64,000 nt of DNA from Arctopsyche grandis (Eukaryota; Arthropoda; Insecta; Trichoptera; Hydropsychidae): NCBI RefSeq assembly GCF_051622035.1, contig NC_135361.1, positions 31,797,205-31,861,204 on the forward strand, read 5' to 3'. How positions within the stretch are numbered: position 1 is the first letter of the stretch; each line of letters opens with the position of its first letter. The translations under genes were made by a program, and so were the position numbers. The notes below the pieces were generated by a model, which made no database searches, had not been told where the DNA came from, and saw only the letters and a program-made list of their open reading frames with translations. This document shows, in pieces, positions 12,241-24,678 of this stretch.

Positions 12241-12320
12241 ATATAAGGGCATATATCTATAAGAACAGTCATATCTCGTCTCTGAACCAAAAAAAAAGTC
12301 GCCATTTGTCGAACAGTGTA

Positions 12321-13207
12321 ATTAGTAATCAAAAAATATAAACGCAAATGATTAGTTTGATACATATATAAGTATATAGCGAAATCAAAACTCAATCAAC
12401 ACGATGTGTGTGGCATTGTATGTAGTATAATCACTACAATGGGCTAAATTTTTACTTGAAAACTTATTGTAATAAAAAAATTAACCCATCCTGTTCTTAA
12501 CTTATTCAGTTTAATTATAATTTAGCACAAATAATTATAATTATGATTAGGATTTAGTTTTAATTGTATTCATAATCATCTTCGTGTAAATTCAATATAT
12601 AGTGATTGTTTTCAATATTTAATATAATCGTCGTTTACGTCCAACCAACCTCTAACACTCGATTAAAATTGTAGCTTAATCCAATCAACACATTATTGGA
12701 ATCTAACATTAACTCAAATTGAAATTACTCATCGTAATCAATAGTCTGTAATAGTAAGTATTCATTGTATTCAAAATTATGTTTAATATTCAATTTCAAC
12801 AATATTGCAATCGATATTCAATATACTTTATGAGTCTAAAGTGTAATCACTATTAAATATCATCAGTATGTAATTACAATTAAAATATTCAATGTAATCA
12901 GTATGCAATATCATGAATACATGTTTAATATTTTCATTACATCAAGCATTAGTGCTTGAATTCTATGATATGTATGACAAATTTTTAGAAGCAGTATATA
13001 ATGTAATACAAAAACATAAACACAGTGCTACGTTTTTTTTTTTTTAGATAGTTTTGCGTATGTAGAAAAAACGCTAGCAAGCCCAATATATACCGTCACA
13101 ATTCAGGCCAAAACTCACCCCCTGGAGTTAAGACATAGACATAGATATATAGTATAGACATGGATTCATATATTTGAAGAAATGTAGGAGAAACTTACGA
13201 ACTAGCA
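12321..13207. other. Gene-free stretch, includes degraded MITE copy
   Basis: No gene. 13035-13200 resembles the inside of the MITE at 43354-43593 (TTTTTAGATAGTTTT at the left, GAAATGTAGGAGAA at the right) but lacks clear ends. The remainder is A+T-rich with many TAATC/GATTA short motifs. Confidence 0.35.
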
Positions 13208-13480
13208 ATTCATTTATTCATTTTATTTATAGTTTTAGACCATTGTGGCATTACAGGAAGAACCTAATGCGCCACAATGGCCTATATTCGAAATAAAGAA
13301 GAACACAAAAATAAAATACAATAACATACATAAAAATAAAAAAGCAAAAACAGAAAAACATGAAATAGCAAACGAAAAAAGACAAAAGAAAAATGATATA
13401 TAACATGAAGATATGGTGAAAAAATCAAATAAAAGAATAAATAAAATCCGCAAATCCTATTCATAGTTTCACATTCAATA
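13208..13480 (-). mobile_element. LINE-A-like 3' UTR, copy 4
   Basis: Carries the LINE-A-type terminal hairpin at about 13238-13281 (GACCATTGTGGC / GCCACAATGGCC) with a variant loop (ATTACAGGAAGAACCTAAT) and a TTTATTTATAG tail side. It is 5'-truncated. The loop differs from copies 2 and 3 while the stem is kept. Confidence 0.6.
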
Positions 13481-13509
13481 TAAAGTGAGTATAATCTTTA
13501 TTTGAACAT

Positions 13510-13860
13510 TATTTTAGACCATTGTGGCATTACAGGAAGAACCAAATGCACCATATTGACCTATAACCATATAAAAATAATTAAAAAAAAAATAAAAAAC
13601 ATAATAATAATAGTAATAAATTTATATATTAAAAAGAAATAAAAAGTAAAAGCAAAAAAATACAATAAAAAAAGTAAAATAGTAAATAAAAAATCACAGC
13701 CCAAATGATTGATTAAGATTCCACTCATACATCACATTCAATTTCATAAAATGATGATGAGCGCAGCTTACCAGACAAATATGTTAAAACAATATCTGAT
13801 AATCTACGCTCACCAAGGTGGAAAACATCGCATTCAGACACAGACAATGACAAGAAGACT
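13510..13860 (-). mobile_element. LINE-A-like copy 5, reaches ORF2 end
   Basis: Terminal hairpin region at about 13517-13562, with a decayed right stem (GCACCATATTGAC). The 3' UTR follows and 13720-13840 matches the ORF2 C-terminal DNA of copy 2 (AATGATGATGAGCGCAG, CTACGCTCACCAAGGTGGAAAA). It is older than copies 2 and 3. Confidence 0.6.
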
Positions 13861-14663
13861 CGCCCTTTCACAGCTGGAGGCTATCTAGGCGTGCCGTGCC
13901 GTGTGATTCGGCGTGTCTGCACTTTTGCACGGCAAGTCCAAGTACATACATACATACATATACGCACCCGTCATTTTTGACGGGTGCAGGATCGCATTAC
14001 GACAGTGTGCCGTATCTGTCGTAGACCACCTATACAGAGTATGGAGTGTGTCATTAATACGTAGCGCGTGCGTTTCGATTGGCCACTCGAAGCCCGGGAA
14101 CAAAAACTCATTGTGTGTTTTTGTAAAAACACTTGTGATTCGCCACACACGCCGTTCATTGTGACAATGGCACATGCCAATTTCATTGTTTCACCTATCG
14201 AAATCGGCTTCGCGTTACACACTCATCTAGACACATTCGTTGCACGTGTGTGTTTCATTTAGATACTTTGTACTCAAGTGGGTAGGGTGGCCCTTTCCAA
14301 ACGTTTGACAAGCGTAGGTATGTAAAAATCGAATGTATGTGGGTGTCTGTAGATTTTTGCAGTATAATAAAAAGTAGATAACGAACGTTCGCCCGTCCAC
14401 TAGAAAGGCCAATAGAAGTCGTGTCACTAACAGAAAACGCTAAGCACCTAATACACCATTTGACTAATTTGCAATTAATTAAATGTCATTTATATTATAC
14501 ATATGTGTGTCGAATACAGCTTATATCAAAATATTGAAAATAAATTTATTTATTTGCTTTAGCAAATGCGTCAATCAAAAAAAACACTTCACTCTTTTTC
14601 AAACCCGTACCCAAGGACAATAATAATTCAGGGACTTTTTTGTGAAGTTATACCTTTTTTTTA
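13861..14663. other. Moderately CpG-containing unique stretch
   Basis: No gene is supported although both strands have short open frames. A perfect 10-bp hairpin (GCACCCGTCA, 3- to 4-nt T loop, TGACGGGTGC) lies at about 13965-13988. The stretch 13880-14430 is less A+T-rich than average and not recognisably repetitive. Confidence 0.3.
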
Positions 14664-15127
14664 TCTATATATATAAAATTGAATGTCTGTTTGTTTGTCT
14701 GTCTGTCTCGTATAGGCTCCTAAGCCACTCAATCGATTGCGATTTAACTTTCAGGATTTGTTATATGCATGTCCGGGAAGCTTACTGTGAAAAAAAAAGA
14801 GAAAAATTCTCTTAACAATAATATTCGTAGTTACGATTTTACCGACGCGATAGATTTTTAGCGCCATTGTGTAGTCAAGAAATTGTGTTTGTTGGTAACC
14901 ACGTTACCAGTTGGTTTATGACGACATGGCTTTGAAGAGACGTTATTTGAGCTCCAACCATCACTTGAAACGGGAACGGGAATGGGAACACAACGGGAAC
15001 GGGAACGGGAACGCAACGGGAATGGGAACGGGAACGCAACGGGAATGGCAACGGAAACGCAACGGGAACGGGAACAGGAACGTGAATTACATGCGTTATT
15101 GTGGCAACGCATGGTGGGTTCAGCTCG
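14664..15127 (+). mobile_element. Non-autonomous Helitron, family H3, copy 1
   Basis: Begins with A then TCTATATATATAAAATTG, fitting Helitron insertion after A with a 5' TC, and continues ATGTCTGTTTGTTTGTCTGT and CTCGTATAGGCTCC. It ends GGTTCAGCTCG before a T, a mutated form of the CTAG end seen in copy 2. There are no terminal inverted repeats. It contains the GGGAAC minisatellite. No Rep/helicase coding is present. Copy 2 is at 30669-31021 and a 5' piece is at 25457-25580. Confidence 0.65.
14969..15085. repeat. GGGAAC hexamer minisatellite inside the Helitron
   Basis: Imperfect tandem GGGAAC/GGGAAT/GCAACG hexamers with higher-order repetition. The sister Helitron at 30669 has only two or so units at the same place (aacgggaacgggaatta), so the array expanded within this copy. 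The open frames over it are artefacts of the hexamer period. Confidence 0.8.
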
Positions 15128-16787
15128 TGTTTAATAAATATGAACGAAAAACATGTACCACAGACAACAAAAAAAATCAAAAATTTCTACAAAAAATTAT
15201 TTGACTCACATAATTCGAGGCTTCCAGAGGTTTGGTGTGACGTGTGTCATCATGAACGAGAGTTTATGGACGTTTCGGATTTTTCGGTATAATTGATATG
15301 ATAAGTGGCAGCCCTGATGTCAGCTGCTACATTTTTTTTTTAATAATTCAGGAAAACAATTTTTGTTACCAAATTCTTCCATAGATAATGCTTGTAAAAC
15401 CATTCTAAACGTTAAATATTGTAAGTCGACGTGACTCGGCCGTGAGACGCTGGCCAACGAAAATCGTGTCAATTCTCGACTCAGCACTGAATCACTGGCG
15501 TACAAAGGGCTTATATTAAATTAATAATTATAATATTTTTTTGCCAGACGATTTAAGATGCTATTAAATATATTATATTCTTCTTATGATTTTTTACAAA
15601 ATCGGGGCTCTGAGAATTTTTCCCCTCCCCCCCCCCCTCCTCCTCTCTTGTCAATCTATTCAGCCTATATCCAAATGTATATATGTAAATGTTAATGTGA
15701 TTGTATTATATATGTACATATGTACATAAGTGCACTAAATACTGAAATACATATCAACTAGTGAATAATTTTGACTTATTCACGAATCGACATACTTTTG
15801 ATGGACAAGTTACTTTTGTACTGGACTTTGTATTTGGTACAAAAGTACAAAGTACTTTTGGATATAAAAATTTCGAACAAAATGTTTATTTCCTAAATGA
15901 TTTGAATTTAAAAACAATGCTAGGAAATTTCGTAATTAAATAAATGAACATAATTGTTATTAAAACCACCGAAATGCTACAATCAGTTGTAAAACAATTC
16001 ACATCAATTTCATGTAATATTTAGAAACGAAACTGATATTTTGACTATTATTTCATGAATTTTGCGCATTTTTTACCTTCTGAACAGATTTACGCATTTT
16101 TTACCTTCATCATGTAATTTTACCAAATTAAAATTCCGATTCATTATATCGACTAATAGACTAATAGCCAATGTTTTGAAAACAAATTTTGAATTTTATG
16201 AATATATTCAGTTGGAGAGTAAGCTCAGGGTCTATGTAGTGCATATGTTGAACGTGTGCTTGGTCCACGTGTAGAATTTTTCGCTGATGTGGGTCTCCTT
16301 TGTGGCCGACGGCAGACAATAGCCAGCAGATTGCTCTTGTATCAAAAACGTCTCTTTGTCTCAGAACTCTTTCTTTCACAATGGGATACTACATCTGTCC
16401 GAAACGCAATCATGGCCCTGTCGCAATTTTCGAACAGCGGATAACAACCCATACACCACTTCTCAAACCTAAACCGTTAAGCTCTGTTGGTATTTACTAG
16501 CACTAAACAGTACTCATCCTAAGCCCTACTTTTCAACAAGTCATTCGCGTACTGCACTTAACTATACGACCCACATAATTGAGTACAAGATTCAGTAGAA
16601 AATTGAAGACCGTTCATATATATTCATTATAGCTCACTTGAGCTAATTTCTTTAACATCTATGACTTTTCAGTAAAATCCACTGAACTATGTAGAACAAA
16701 AAGTTTTATTTTCAGCACCCAATTTACAATTGTACATAGACAATTTTCTTTAAAAACATTTTAAACAGATTTAAATATCGCCATGAT
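15128..16787. other. Gene-free stretch
   Basis: No supported gene. It holds a run of about 10 C at 15628-15640, a palindromic ATATGTACATATGTACAT at about 15711-15728, and several short frames of 60-70 codons with no recognisable content. Confidence 0.35.
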
Positions 16788-17841
16788 TAGAGACACGTAT
16801 TTTGGGCATTTTGTCATAAATGCTCAATATATGCTAAATTCGTAAAATATGCGAATAGATGCTAAAATAACAAACAAAAGTGAAATTGGCATAAAATTTA
16901 TACAATTAATAGACAATTTAGAAGTTTCTTCCTATCCCTTTGCCCATTAATTATGTGAATAAATTGGGAGGATAAAACAGAGCTTGAAATTTACCATAGA
17001 TGGTGTTTTTTTTGTCGAAATCAAGCAACTGCTTTTGTCTACTACTTTAAAAAAAAGAAGACAGTTGGAGCTGTGTATCCAAAAGGCTGCTCAAAAAACC
17101 GTCTTAAAACTAGAATCGCATTCAAGACAAATTGAGACCAATCTATTCCTCCAAACATTGAGTAAACTATTCAATCCATCTGTGGCAGGTACAAAATCTA
17201 GTATAAATGTTAAAGAAACAGTTTTGTTATTTAGAAACCTGCCATTGTTTAATGTATTAACAGAGGCTCAATGTTTGGAAGGATATCAGCACTTTTTTAG
17301 ACAATTAATAGAGAATATAAAAAGTGAATTCACGCCGAATATATTGCTATTATTGATGGCAACAAAAATTAAATATAAAGAGTTTGATTGTGAAGCTCTA
17401 AAATCTATTTGGTGTCCCGACAATAGTGTGGATGCTGAAAGGCATTTTAGTAAATACAATATAATTGTTACCGATCGTCGCACGAATCTCGAAAAATAAT
17501 CTGTAGAAATATGCTCCATGTTGAGTTTTAATAAATTTTAATTGGTATTATATTTTTATATTCATATTGTGTGTCTTTGTATATTTATATTCAAGTTCTT
17601 CGTCTTTGTTTTTTAGTATTCATGTTTTTTTCTTTGTAATTTTAATTACAAAACATTTTTGAATTTTTCTATTATTTTTTAATTGTTGTGTTGTCTTTAA
17701 ATTGTATGTATGCATATAAATTTTATTAAAATTCATTGAAATTTATTATTTAAAATTAAACTCTTCATAAAAATATATGCTAAAACGCAAAATGAAAATG
17801 CTAAAATTGACAAAAATAGATGCCCAAAATACGTGTCTCTA
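16788..17841 (+). mobile_element. hAT-type DNA transposon, internally reduced
   Basis: Perfect 22-bp terminal inverted repeats (starting TAGAGACACGTATTTTGGGC) at 16788-16809 and 17820-17841. The flanks GCCATGAT on the left and GCCCATGAT on the right fit an 8-bp target duplication with a one-base change. Total length is 1054 bp, too short for an autonomous element. It encodes one frame, the C-terminal part of a hAT-like transposase (16984-17499). Confidence 0.75.
16984..17499 (+). pseudogene. hAT-like transposase, C-terminal part only
   Basis: About 171 codons stay open. The last third has the hAT dimerisation signature: LKSIWCPDNSVDAERHFSKY followed by IIVTDRRTNLEK, then a stop. The N-terminal zinc finger and most of the catalytic core are absent, and the frame opens without a convincing ATG at its left edge (16984 is TTG). 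It is probably not an active transposase but might still dimerise if expressed. The same signature also occurs in CGGBP1-type domesticated proteins, which remain an alternative given the intact frame. Confidence 0.55.
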
Positions 17842-17882
17842 GCCCATGATGTATACAGAAAAACAATAAGGTGCAATACTTT

Positions 17883-19136
<1,254 letters not shown>

Positions 19137-20109
19137 GATTTCGCTGCCAAATGATGGTTGTATTCATATTGCGTCGTGTATTTGTATTTATATCGTTGTA
19201 ATTAAACGCCATCTATGATGCATCATTAATTGTTTAAATTGAACGAACGAGCATGTACGCAGGACCGTGACTATGAATTTGACCGCTCTGTGAAAATACA
19301 TATTGAAAATACTAAACTGGAAGGTACAGACTACCTACTAATCATGTTTTATACAATTTTAGAATATTGATGATTTTATTTACAAAATTTACATTTGCAA
19401 ATTTTTGTTTTTTATTTATTATTATTTATTTTTACCATGGTATGTATCATTTTGAGATTGCCCCAAGGTGACACCTATGACCAACTTTGCACATATGTAG
19501 TACATACTATGTACTACATATATACAAAATTTATAATACAAAATTTATAAGTTGGAAATTAAATTCAAATACATAATAGTGACAAATGAGAGTAGGTAAC
19601 CAATTTTGTAAGAACCATTTCAACAATGAAACCAAATCAATTGGCAAACCCTGATTTGAAACGATCGATCTGAAGTTGTGACTCTGCGACGAGAGGTCCC
19701 GGGAATTCCTGGCTTTTTAGCTGTCTCGAGTCCCGGAACTTTTAACAAAAAACTTCCGGGACTCGAGACTTTGTAATTTAAAATGTGCGTAATATATTTT
19801 ACATTTTATTTGTTGAAAATATTCATGTGGTTGAAACCCCTGAAACAACTGTTAAAACAGGTATTATATATAAAACCGTTCGCGCTTTATCGCGTACATA
19901 GTACATACAATTTTACAGGATATAATATTAAATTTCATCGTTGACCATGTATGTATACCTTATCAGATAAGAGGAGCTCTTGTGCCTGATAAGGGAGCTA
20001 CGATTCTATTATAAATTATTAAAATCTATTATAATATTTTTTGTATAAAAATTACACTAAAATATATGTATATATTTTTTAGTGTAAGTTTTTTTTGAAA
20101 AAATGTTTA
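19137..20109. other. Stretch with SINE scrap and a strong hairpin
   Basis: 19600-19690 matches a piece of the SINE body (AAATCAATTGGCAAACCCTG, GAAACGATCGATCTG). 19723-19769 is a hairpin with a perfect 16-bp stem (GTCTCGAGTCCCGGAA and its complement) and a 15-nt loop. No coding content is seen. Confidence 0.5.
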
Positions 20110-20259
20110 ATTTTTTTTTACTTGTTCTGTTTGGTTTACAATACAGCGCAATTCAGAGGGGAGATTATTGTAGTTATTTATGGCTTGGAAAATATAATGG
20201 TTTTGCATTTGTGTTGTTTTAAAATTTGATGTGATAAATTGGTTTCCATTTCTCATCAG

Positions 20260-22526
20260 TTAATAAAAATCTTGATATTCTCTGATTTTTTTTTCTTTAC
20301 ACATTTTTATAATGGAAGCTTGTTTAAATATATCATCGATATTTGGTAGTGGAAATAGTTTAAAAAGCGATTTTGTCGAGAAAGTAGAGTTTTTTTTAAG
20401 TATTACATTTATAATAATTTTTTGCGAAACTTTTACTGAATTTAGATTGCTTTTATAAAATCCTCCCCAACCTATAATTCCATAGATAAGCAGAGAGTGG
20501 ACAAGGGCATAATACACATTTTTTATTATTTTCACATTTAAAATATTTCTTAACCTAACAAATATATATAATATATACATTTCCTTATTCTCTTTACTAG
20601 CTCTGTAATATGGCTTATCCACTTCATGTTTTGATCAATGATTACACCGAGATATTTAATTTCAGAAGAAGAGTTGATTACAGTACAAACAGGATCATGT
20701 AGTTTACAGCTTACATTGTCACATTTTTCATCATGGATTATAATATTAACCTTTTCTCTAGGTAATTTTTGTAATGAGAATGATATATATGTTGTTTTTT
20801 TTGCATTAAGTGTGAGTAGGTTATTATCAAACCATGATTTTAAAGTATTAATATATTCATTTGCAAGTTTGTTAACTAGTTCCAATGTTTGGCCTTTTAC
20901 TAATAAAACAGTATCATCTGCATAAGAGATTAATTCACCCTTTATTTTCTGTTGGAAAATGTCATTTACATATATTAGAAAAAGTAATGGTCCGAGGACC
21001 GTGCCTTGAGGAATGCCAAATATACTTGTTAGTGGTGTACTATATGTTTGATTTAATTTTACAATTTGAGGTATGTCTGTAAAATAGCTTTCTATCCATT
21101 TAAGGGCTATGTGGTCAATGCCATTTTCTTTTAATTTTAATACAAGTTTTTTATGGGAAATGCTGTCAAATGCTTTCTTTAAGTCAATGAAAATTCCTAT
21201 ACATTTATTTGATTTGTCTAAGGTACTCTGGATACTACATGAAATTTTTGCAATGGCATCTTGGGTACTTTTTCCCTCTGTGAATCCGAATTGATTTTCA
21301 TTTATGATTGAGTTTTTTTTTATAAACTGAGTTAGTCTTTTTTTAGCAATTTTTTCAAAATTTTTCGATATATTTGATAAGAGTGAAATTGGTCTATAAT
21401 TAGAAATATCCTCTGGGTTACCGGATTTAAATATTGGAGTAATTATGACTTTTTTATATGAGCTCGGGAAAATTCCTGTTTTAAAGCTATTGTTTATAAT
21501 ATTATTATTATTATTATTAGTATATTATATTACATACATATTTTCACATACATATATATAAATATACCAGGAAGGCTTAACAGGTAAACCCCAAATGCGC
21601 CTTCCTGGTCCACATAATTATTACAAAGATACATGTATTTAAATTTAAATATCTGACATCTATGGTCAGTATACATATATTACAAACATCGTATTAATAC
21701 GATAAGTAACGATGAATAACTTTCATGTAACAATACGAATTTTATATTCGATTAACAACCACAGATACATCTATGGTGAGCAATATGGCGAAACCTAAGA
21801 TATAAGAATAACTAAAGGTTCGCAACAGAAAATTGGGAAGGAAACGCCAATTTTACAGGAATCTTTTCAATGAAAATCAGAAAAATTGGTAAGAAACGAT
21901 CGACCTAGACAAATCAAGGTCTGGCCAACAACGAGACCTAGCGGGGAATCGAACTTGTAACATCAAGTACGAAATAATTCAACATTCACCACTAGACCAC
22001 GCTGCTGGTTATATATGAGAGATTGGTGTAGAAACGTAGTTTTTAATTATTTTTAGTGTTTTTGCGGAGAGACCGTCAAATCCCGGAGCAGAACCACCTC
22101 GCATTTTTGATATAATTTGTACTATTTGAGACGGATTAGTTGGTTTGAAGAAATTCTATGTTCGGAGTTTTTTCAATATAATTTTTTTTTACAGTAATTT
22201 TTTCAGCATTTGCAAAGAAATCGTTAAAAGCGTTTTCTCCTTTTTTGGGTTCCTCAGTACATTATTTTTGTTATACAGTATTATATTTTTGTTTTGTATT
22301 ATATTTTTTATGGTATTACTTTTAGTTTTCTGTTTATTTTCCAAGATTTCATTAATTATTATCCAAACTCTCTTACTGTCGTTTTCAGAATCATCAAGTT
22401 TGTCTTTATAATATTTTTCTTTCGTATTTTTTATGAGAGAAACTAATTTATTTTTGTATTTTCTAAAATGATTAAATAATTTTATGTCTAGTGGTTTTTT
22501 TTTTTGTTTCTTTGTAAAGCCATTCT
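20260..22526 (-). pseudogene. LINE-B ORF2 reverse transcriptase, broken
   Basis: On the minus strand, 22140-22030 gives the linker (QIISKMRGGSAPGFDGLS). After the SINE insert the palm follows: IGIFIDLKKAFDSISHKKLV at about 21220-21140, FGIPQGTVLGPLLFLIYVND at about 21040-20965 and the catalytic SYADDTVLL at about 20930. The thumb and C-terminus run to the stop at 20260 (SEIKYLGVIIDQNMKW, then VHSLLIYGIIGWGG). Catalytic aspartates are visible. Several frame changes and the SINE destroy the ORF. The family is the jockey group in the broad sense. Confidence 0.7.
21530..22015 (-). mobile_element. tRNA-derived SINE with hairpin tail, inside LINE-B
   Basis: Minus strand: the head at about 22010 (CCAGCAGCGTGGTCTAGTGG for the A box, AGTTCGATTCCCCGC for the B box), the body (TTGATTTGTCTAGGTCGATC, then TTTTCTGATTTTCATTG), and the tail, a perfect 10-bp stem CCAGGAAGGC (21567-21576) / GCCTTCCTGG (21599-21608) followed by TATA-rich sequence. 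It interrupts the reverse transcriptase of LINE-B and is thus younger than it. The best reference copy of the family in this window. Confidence 0.8.
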
Positions 22527-23566
22527 TTATATCTTATAGATACCACTAGTCCATGTGTTATCCACGGTTTTGACATTACGAAATTTTGCTGAATTTCTTA
22601 TTGGAATAATTTTTTTGGAATCATTTATATACTTTGTTAATTTATTTTCAAATATTTCACAGCACTCGTTTACGTTATAATTTCGGAGAATATCTAACCA
22701 AAGTTCAGATGACAATTTATTTATCAAAGATTCATTATTAATAACAGATATTTCTTTATTATTATTAGCAGTTTGTTTGTAATGTTGATTTATCGTCTGA
22801 GGTGTCATTGAAATGTAATGTAGCATAGTCATGTAATGGTCGGTAATTGAAGTTTTTATAATTCCCGAGTTTATATTATTTATATCTTTGATATTTGTGA
22901 AAATATGATCGATGCACGATGGACGTTGCCCATTTATGTTTCTAGTGTAAGAGTTAATACACGGTACAAAATTTAATTCCGCCATCATGTTTAGGTAGTT
23001 ATCTTTGTTATTCGATGTGTAATCGTGCGATATATTTAAATTTATATCACCTAAAACTATTGCATTTGCGTTTATAAATTTTAATAACACTTGTCTTAGT
23101 TCTTCTATAAACAAACAGACAGTAGATGAGTGCGTTCTATATATAGGGATAATATCAATTTTTTTGTTATAATACTTAATTTGTACATGTAGGCAGTTTG
23201 TTCCGTTTATATGAATTTCTTCCTCGCACAATATGTCACAATTATTTAGTATGAACATAGCGATCCCACTGTTTTTTTATTTACACGGTTAGTAGTTGAT
23301 ACATAAGTATATCCCGGTATATAGTACGTCACTTCACTATTCGAATGAGTTTCTGTTAACACTATGCATGCCGGCTTCGTGAGATCATTATTAATATATG
23401 TTAAAAATTCATCTATGTTCCGTTCTATGCCTCTTATGTTCATATGAAGAATTAAAGGACTGCGGTTGATGTCGTTTTGGTGGATACAGTATTCTTGGTA
23501 GCTGTTATATCTTTTTTCGTCAATAATAATTTTTTTGTCTAGTACATTATATAGGAAATCCGTCAT
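22527..23566 (-). pseudogene. LINE-B ORF2 endonuclease domain
   Basis: Two overlapping minus-strand frames (23566-23246 and 23258-22527) together cover an apurinic-type endonuclease domain: SPLILHMNIRGIERNIDEF, then CIVLTETHSN (acidic catalytic region), then, after a frameshift in the run near 23270, ANAIVLGDINLNIS and PSCIDHIFTNI, then TSITDHYMTM with the terminal Asp-His pair. In LINEs this domain nicks the target. The frameshift makes it non-functional. Confidence 0.7.
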
Positions 23567-23568
23567 TT

Positions 23569-24676
23569 TTATTCGTAGTCAACTCTGTCTCTTGCTACTT
23601 TGGACATTTTATTTTTGTATGGACATGAGTTACTGAAAGCAGGATGATCTGTCTTATTGTTTTTGCCATATTTTGAATTTTCCGATATGCAATTTGTACA
23701 GACCGGTGTTTTTTCTCTCTCAGGGCATTTAGCAAAGGTGTGATCACCCGTGCAATGAGGGCATACCGATGGATTAATTCAATGTAGGCATCTGGAGGCT
23801 GTGTGCATGAATTTACAGCAGTGGTAGTACTGGGTTAATGGATCACAATCTTCTATTTTAATTATTTGGTACTGGATGTTTAGCTTTCCTAATGCTAGTA
23901 AATTTTTTCGCATTTTACCGCTGGTTGCCATAATATGGTTTGAGAAATTTTTTTGTTCTTCATCTTTTTGATCCCGAGTATCGAGTCGTTGTTTATTAGA
24001 ATTTTTATATTTTATTTCGGTTATTAGATGAATTTTGTTTTCTTCGTTTTTGGTATATATGTATGTCTAGAATCCCTTCGTTTTCAGTGATTATCCCTTT
24101 GATAATTTCCTCTTCCGTCAGGTTCGATTTTAGTCCTTTGATAATTAATTTGGGTTTTTTCTTTTTTATTTCCTGTATTTCCAGGTTATAATTAAGTTTT
24201 CGAATTTCTGTTTTTAGAGTGTTTGGGTATTCTTTTTTTGGACAGGATATGATTATTTGTTCTTTATTTGTTGTTCTTATTCCATTTATTCCTATTTTGA
24301 GTTGGTCTAATTTAATATCTTTCTGTATCTTATCATATATTTCTGCTGCTTTTGTTGTTTTTTTAGTTGATGATACAATTATAGAGAACCTCTCTTCTTT
24401 TGGCTTTACTTTGTTACTTGCCCCTAGAATTTGTGCGTAAGACGGTACTCTACTGTTTCCTTCTAAGATTTTTTCTATTTTCTTCGTAAGTTCTTCATGA
24501 TTTTCAATGACTTTTTTTTGTAATAAAATAATTTCTTCTTGGTACTTAATTTTTTCAGCTTTCCAAAGCTCTTCTAATTTATTTACATTTTGTTCAAGGT
24601 TCGTTTTGGCTCTTGAGTCTTTTACTGTTGAAATTTTTTGTATTTCGGTGTTGATGTTGTCAATGGCCGAGTCCAT
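23569..24676 (-). pseudogene. LINE-B ORF1, gag-like with zinc knuckles
   Basis: The ATG at 24676 starts MDSAIDNINTEIQKIST. A Lys/Glu-rich, probably coiled-coil stretch follows (LEELWKAEKIKYQEEI, then KVIENHEELTKKIEKI), then a middle domain (RFSIIVSSTKKTTKAAEI) and finally cysteine motifs of zinc-knuckle type (CPHCTGDHTFAKC, CTNCISENSKY with a later H and C). The frame breaks near 24005, and a stop separates the first knuckle from the rest. The likely role in the parent is RNA binding and particle formation. Its stop (TAA, 23569-23571) is 2 nt from the ORF2 ATG. Confidence 0.65.
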
Positions 24677-24678
24677 AA

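Larger units (their letters stand above)
11112..12319. mobile_element. 1.2-kb TIR element (family T1) with nested LINE-A
   Basis: Both ends carry ACACTGTTCGACA as a 13-bp perfect inverted repeat (11112-11124 and 12307-12319). The similarity continues inward for about 60 bp with indels (GGTTCAGAGACGAGATATGA). LINE-A tail 11290-11575 is inserted inside. A long palindrome forms the right part. A second, shorter copy in the opposite orientation lies at 42121-42775. No transposase frame is visible, so it is non-autonomous. I could not define a target-site duplication. Confidence 0.6.

Noticed and set aside
13885-14262. Five overlapping frames on both strands around 13900-14260
   Set aside because: Mutually exclusive shadows in a less A+T-rich stretch; none has splice context or recognisable residues.
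14858-15204. Three overlapping frames of 84-101 codons over 14858-15204
   Set aside because: They arise because the GGGAAC hexamer array has no stops in several frames; the peptides are simple Arg-Glu-Asn-Gly or Val-Pro-Phe repeats.
21910-22010. tRNA gene candidates at the SINE heads (also 29290, 31240, 41150)
   Set aside because: A- and B-box-like words are present but the cloverleaf stems are not maintained, and each is fused to the SINE body; these are tRNA-derived SINE heads, not tRNA genes.
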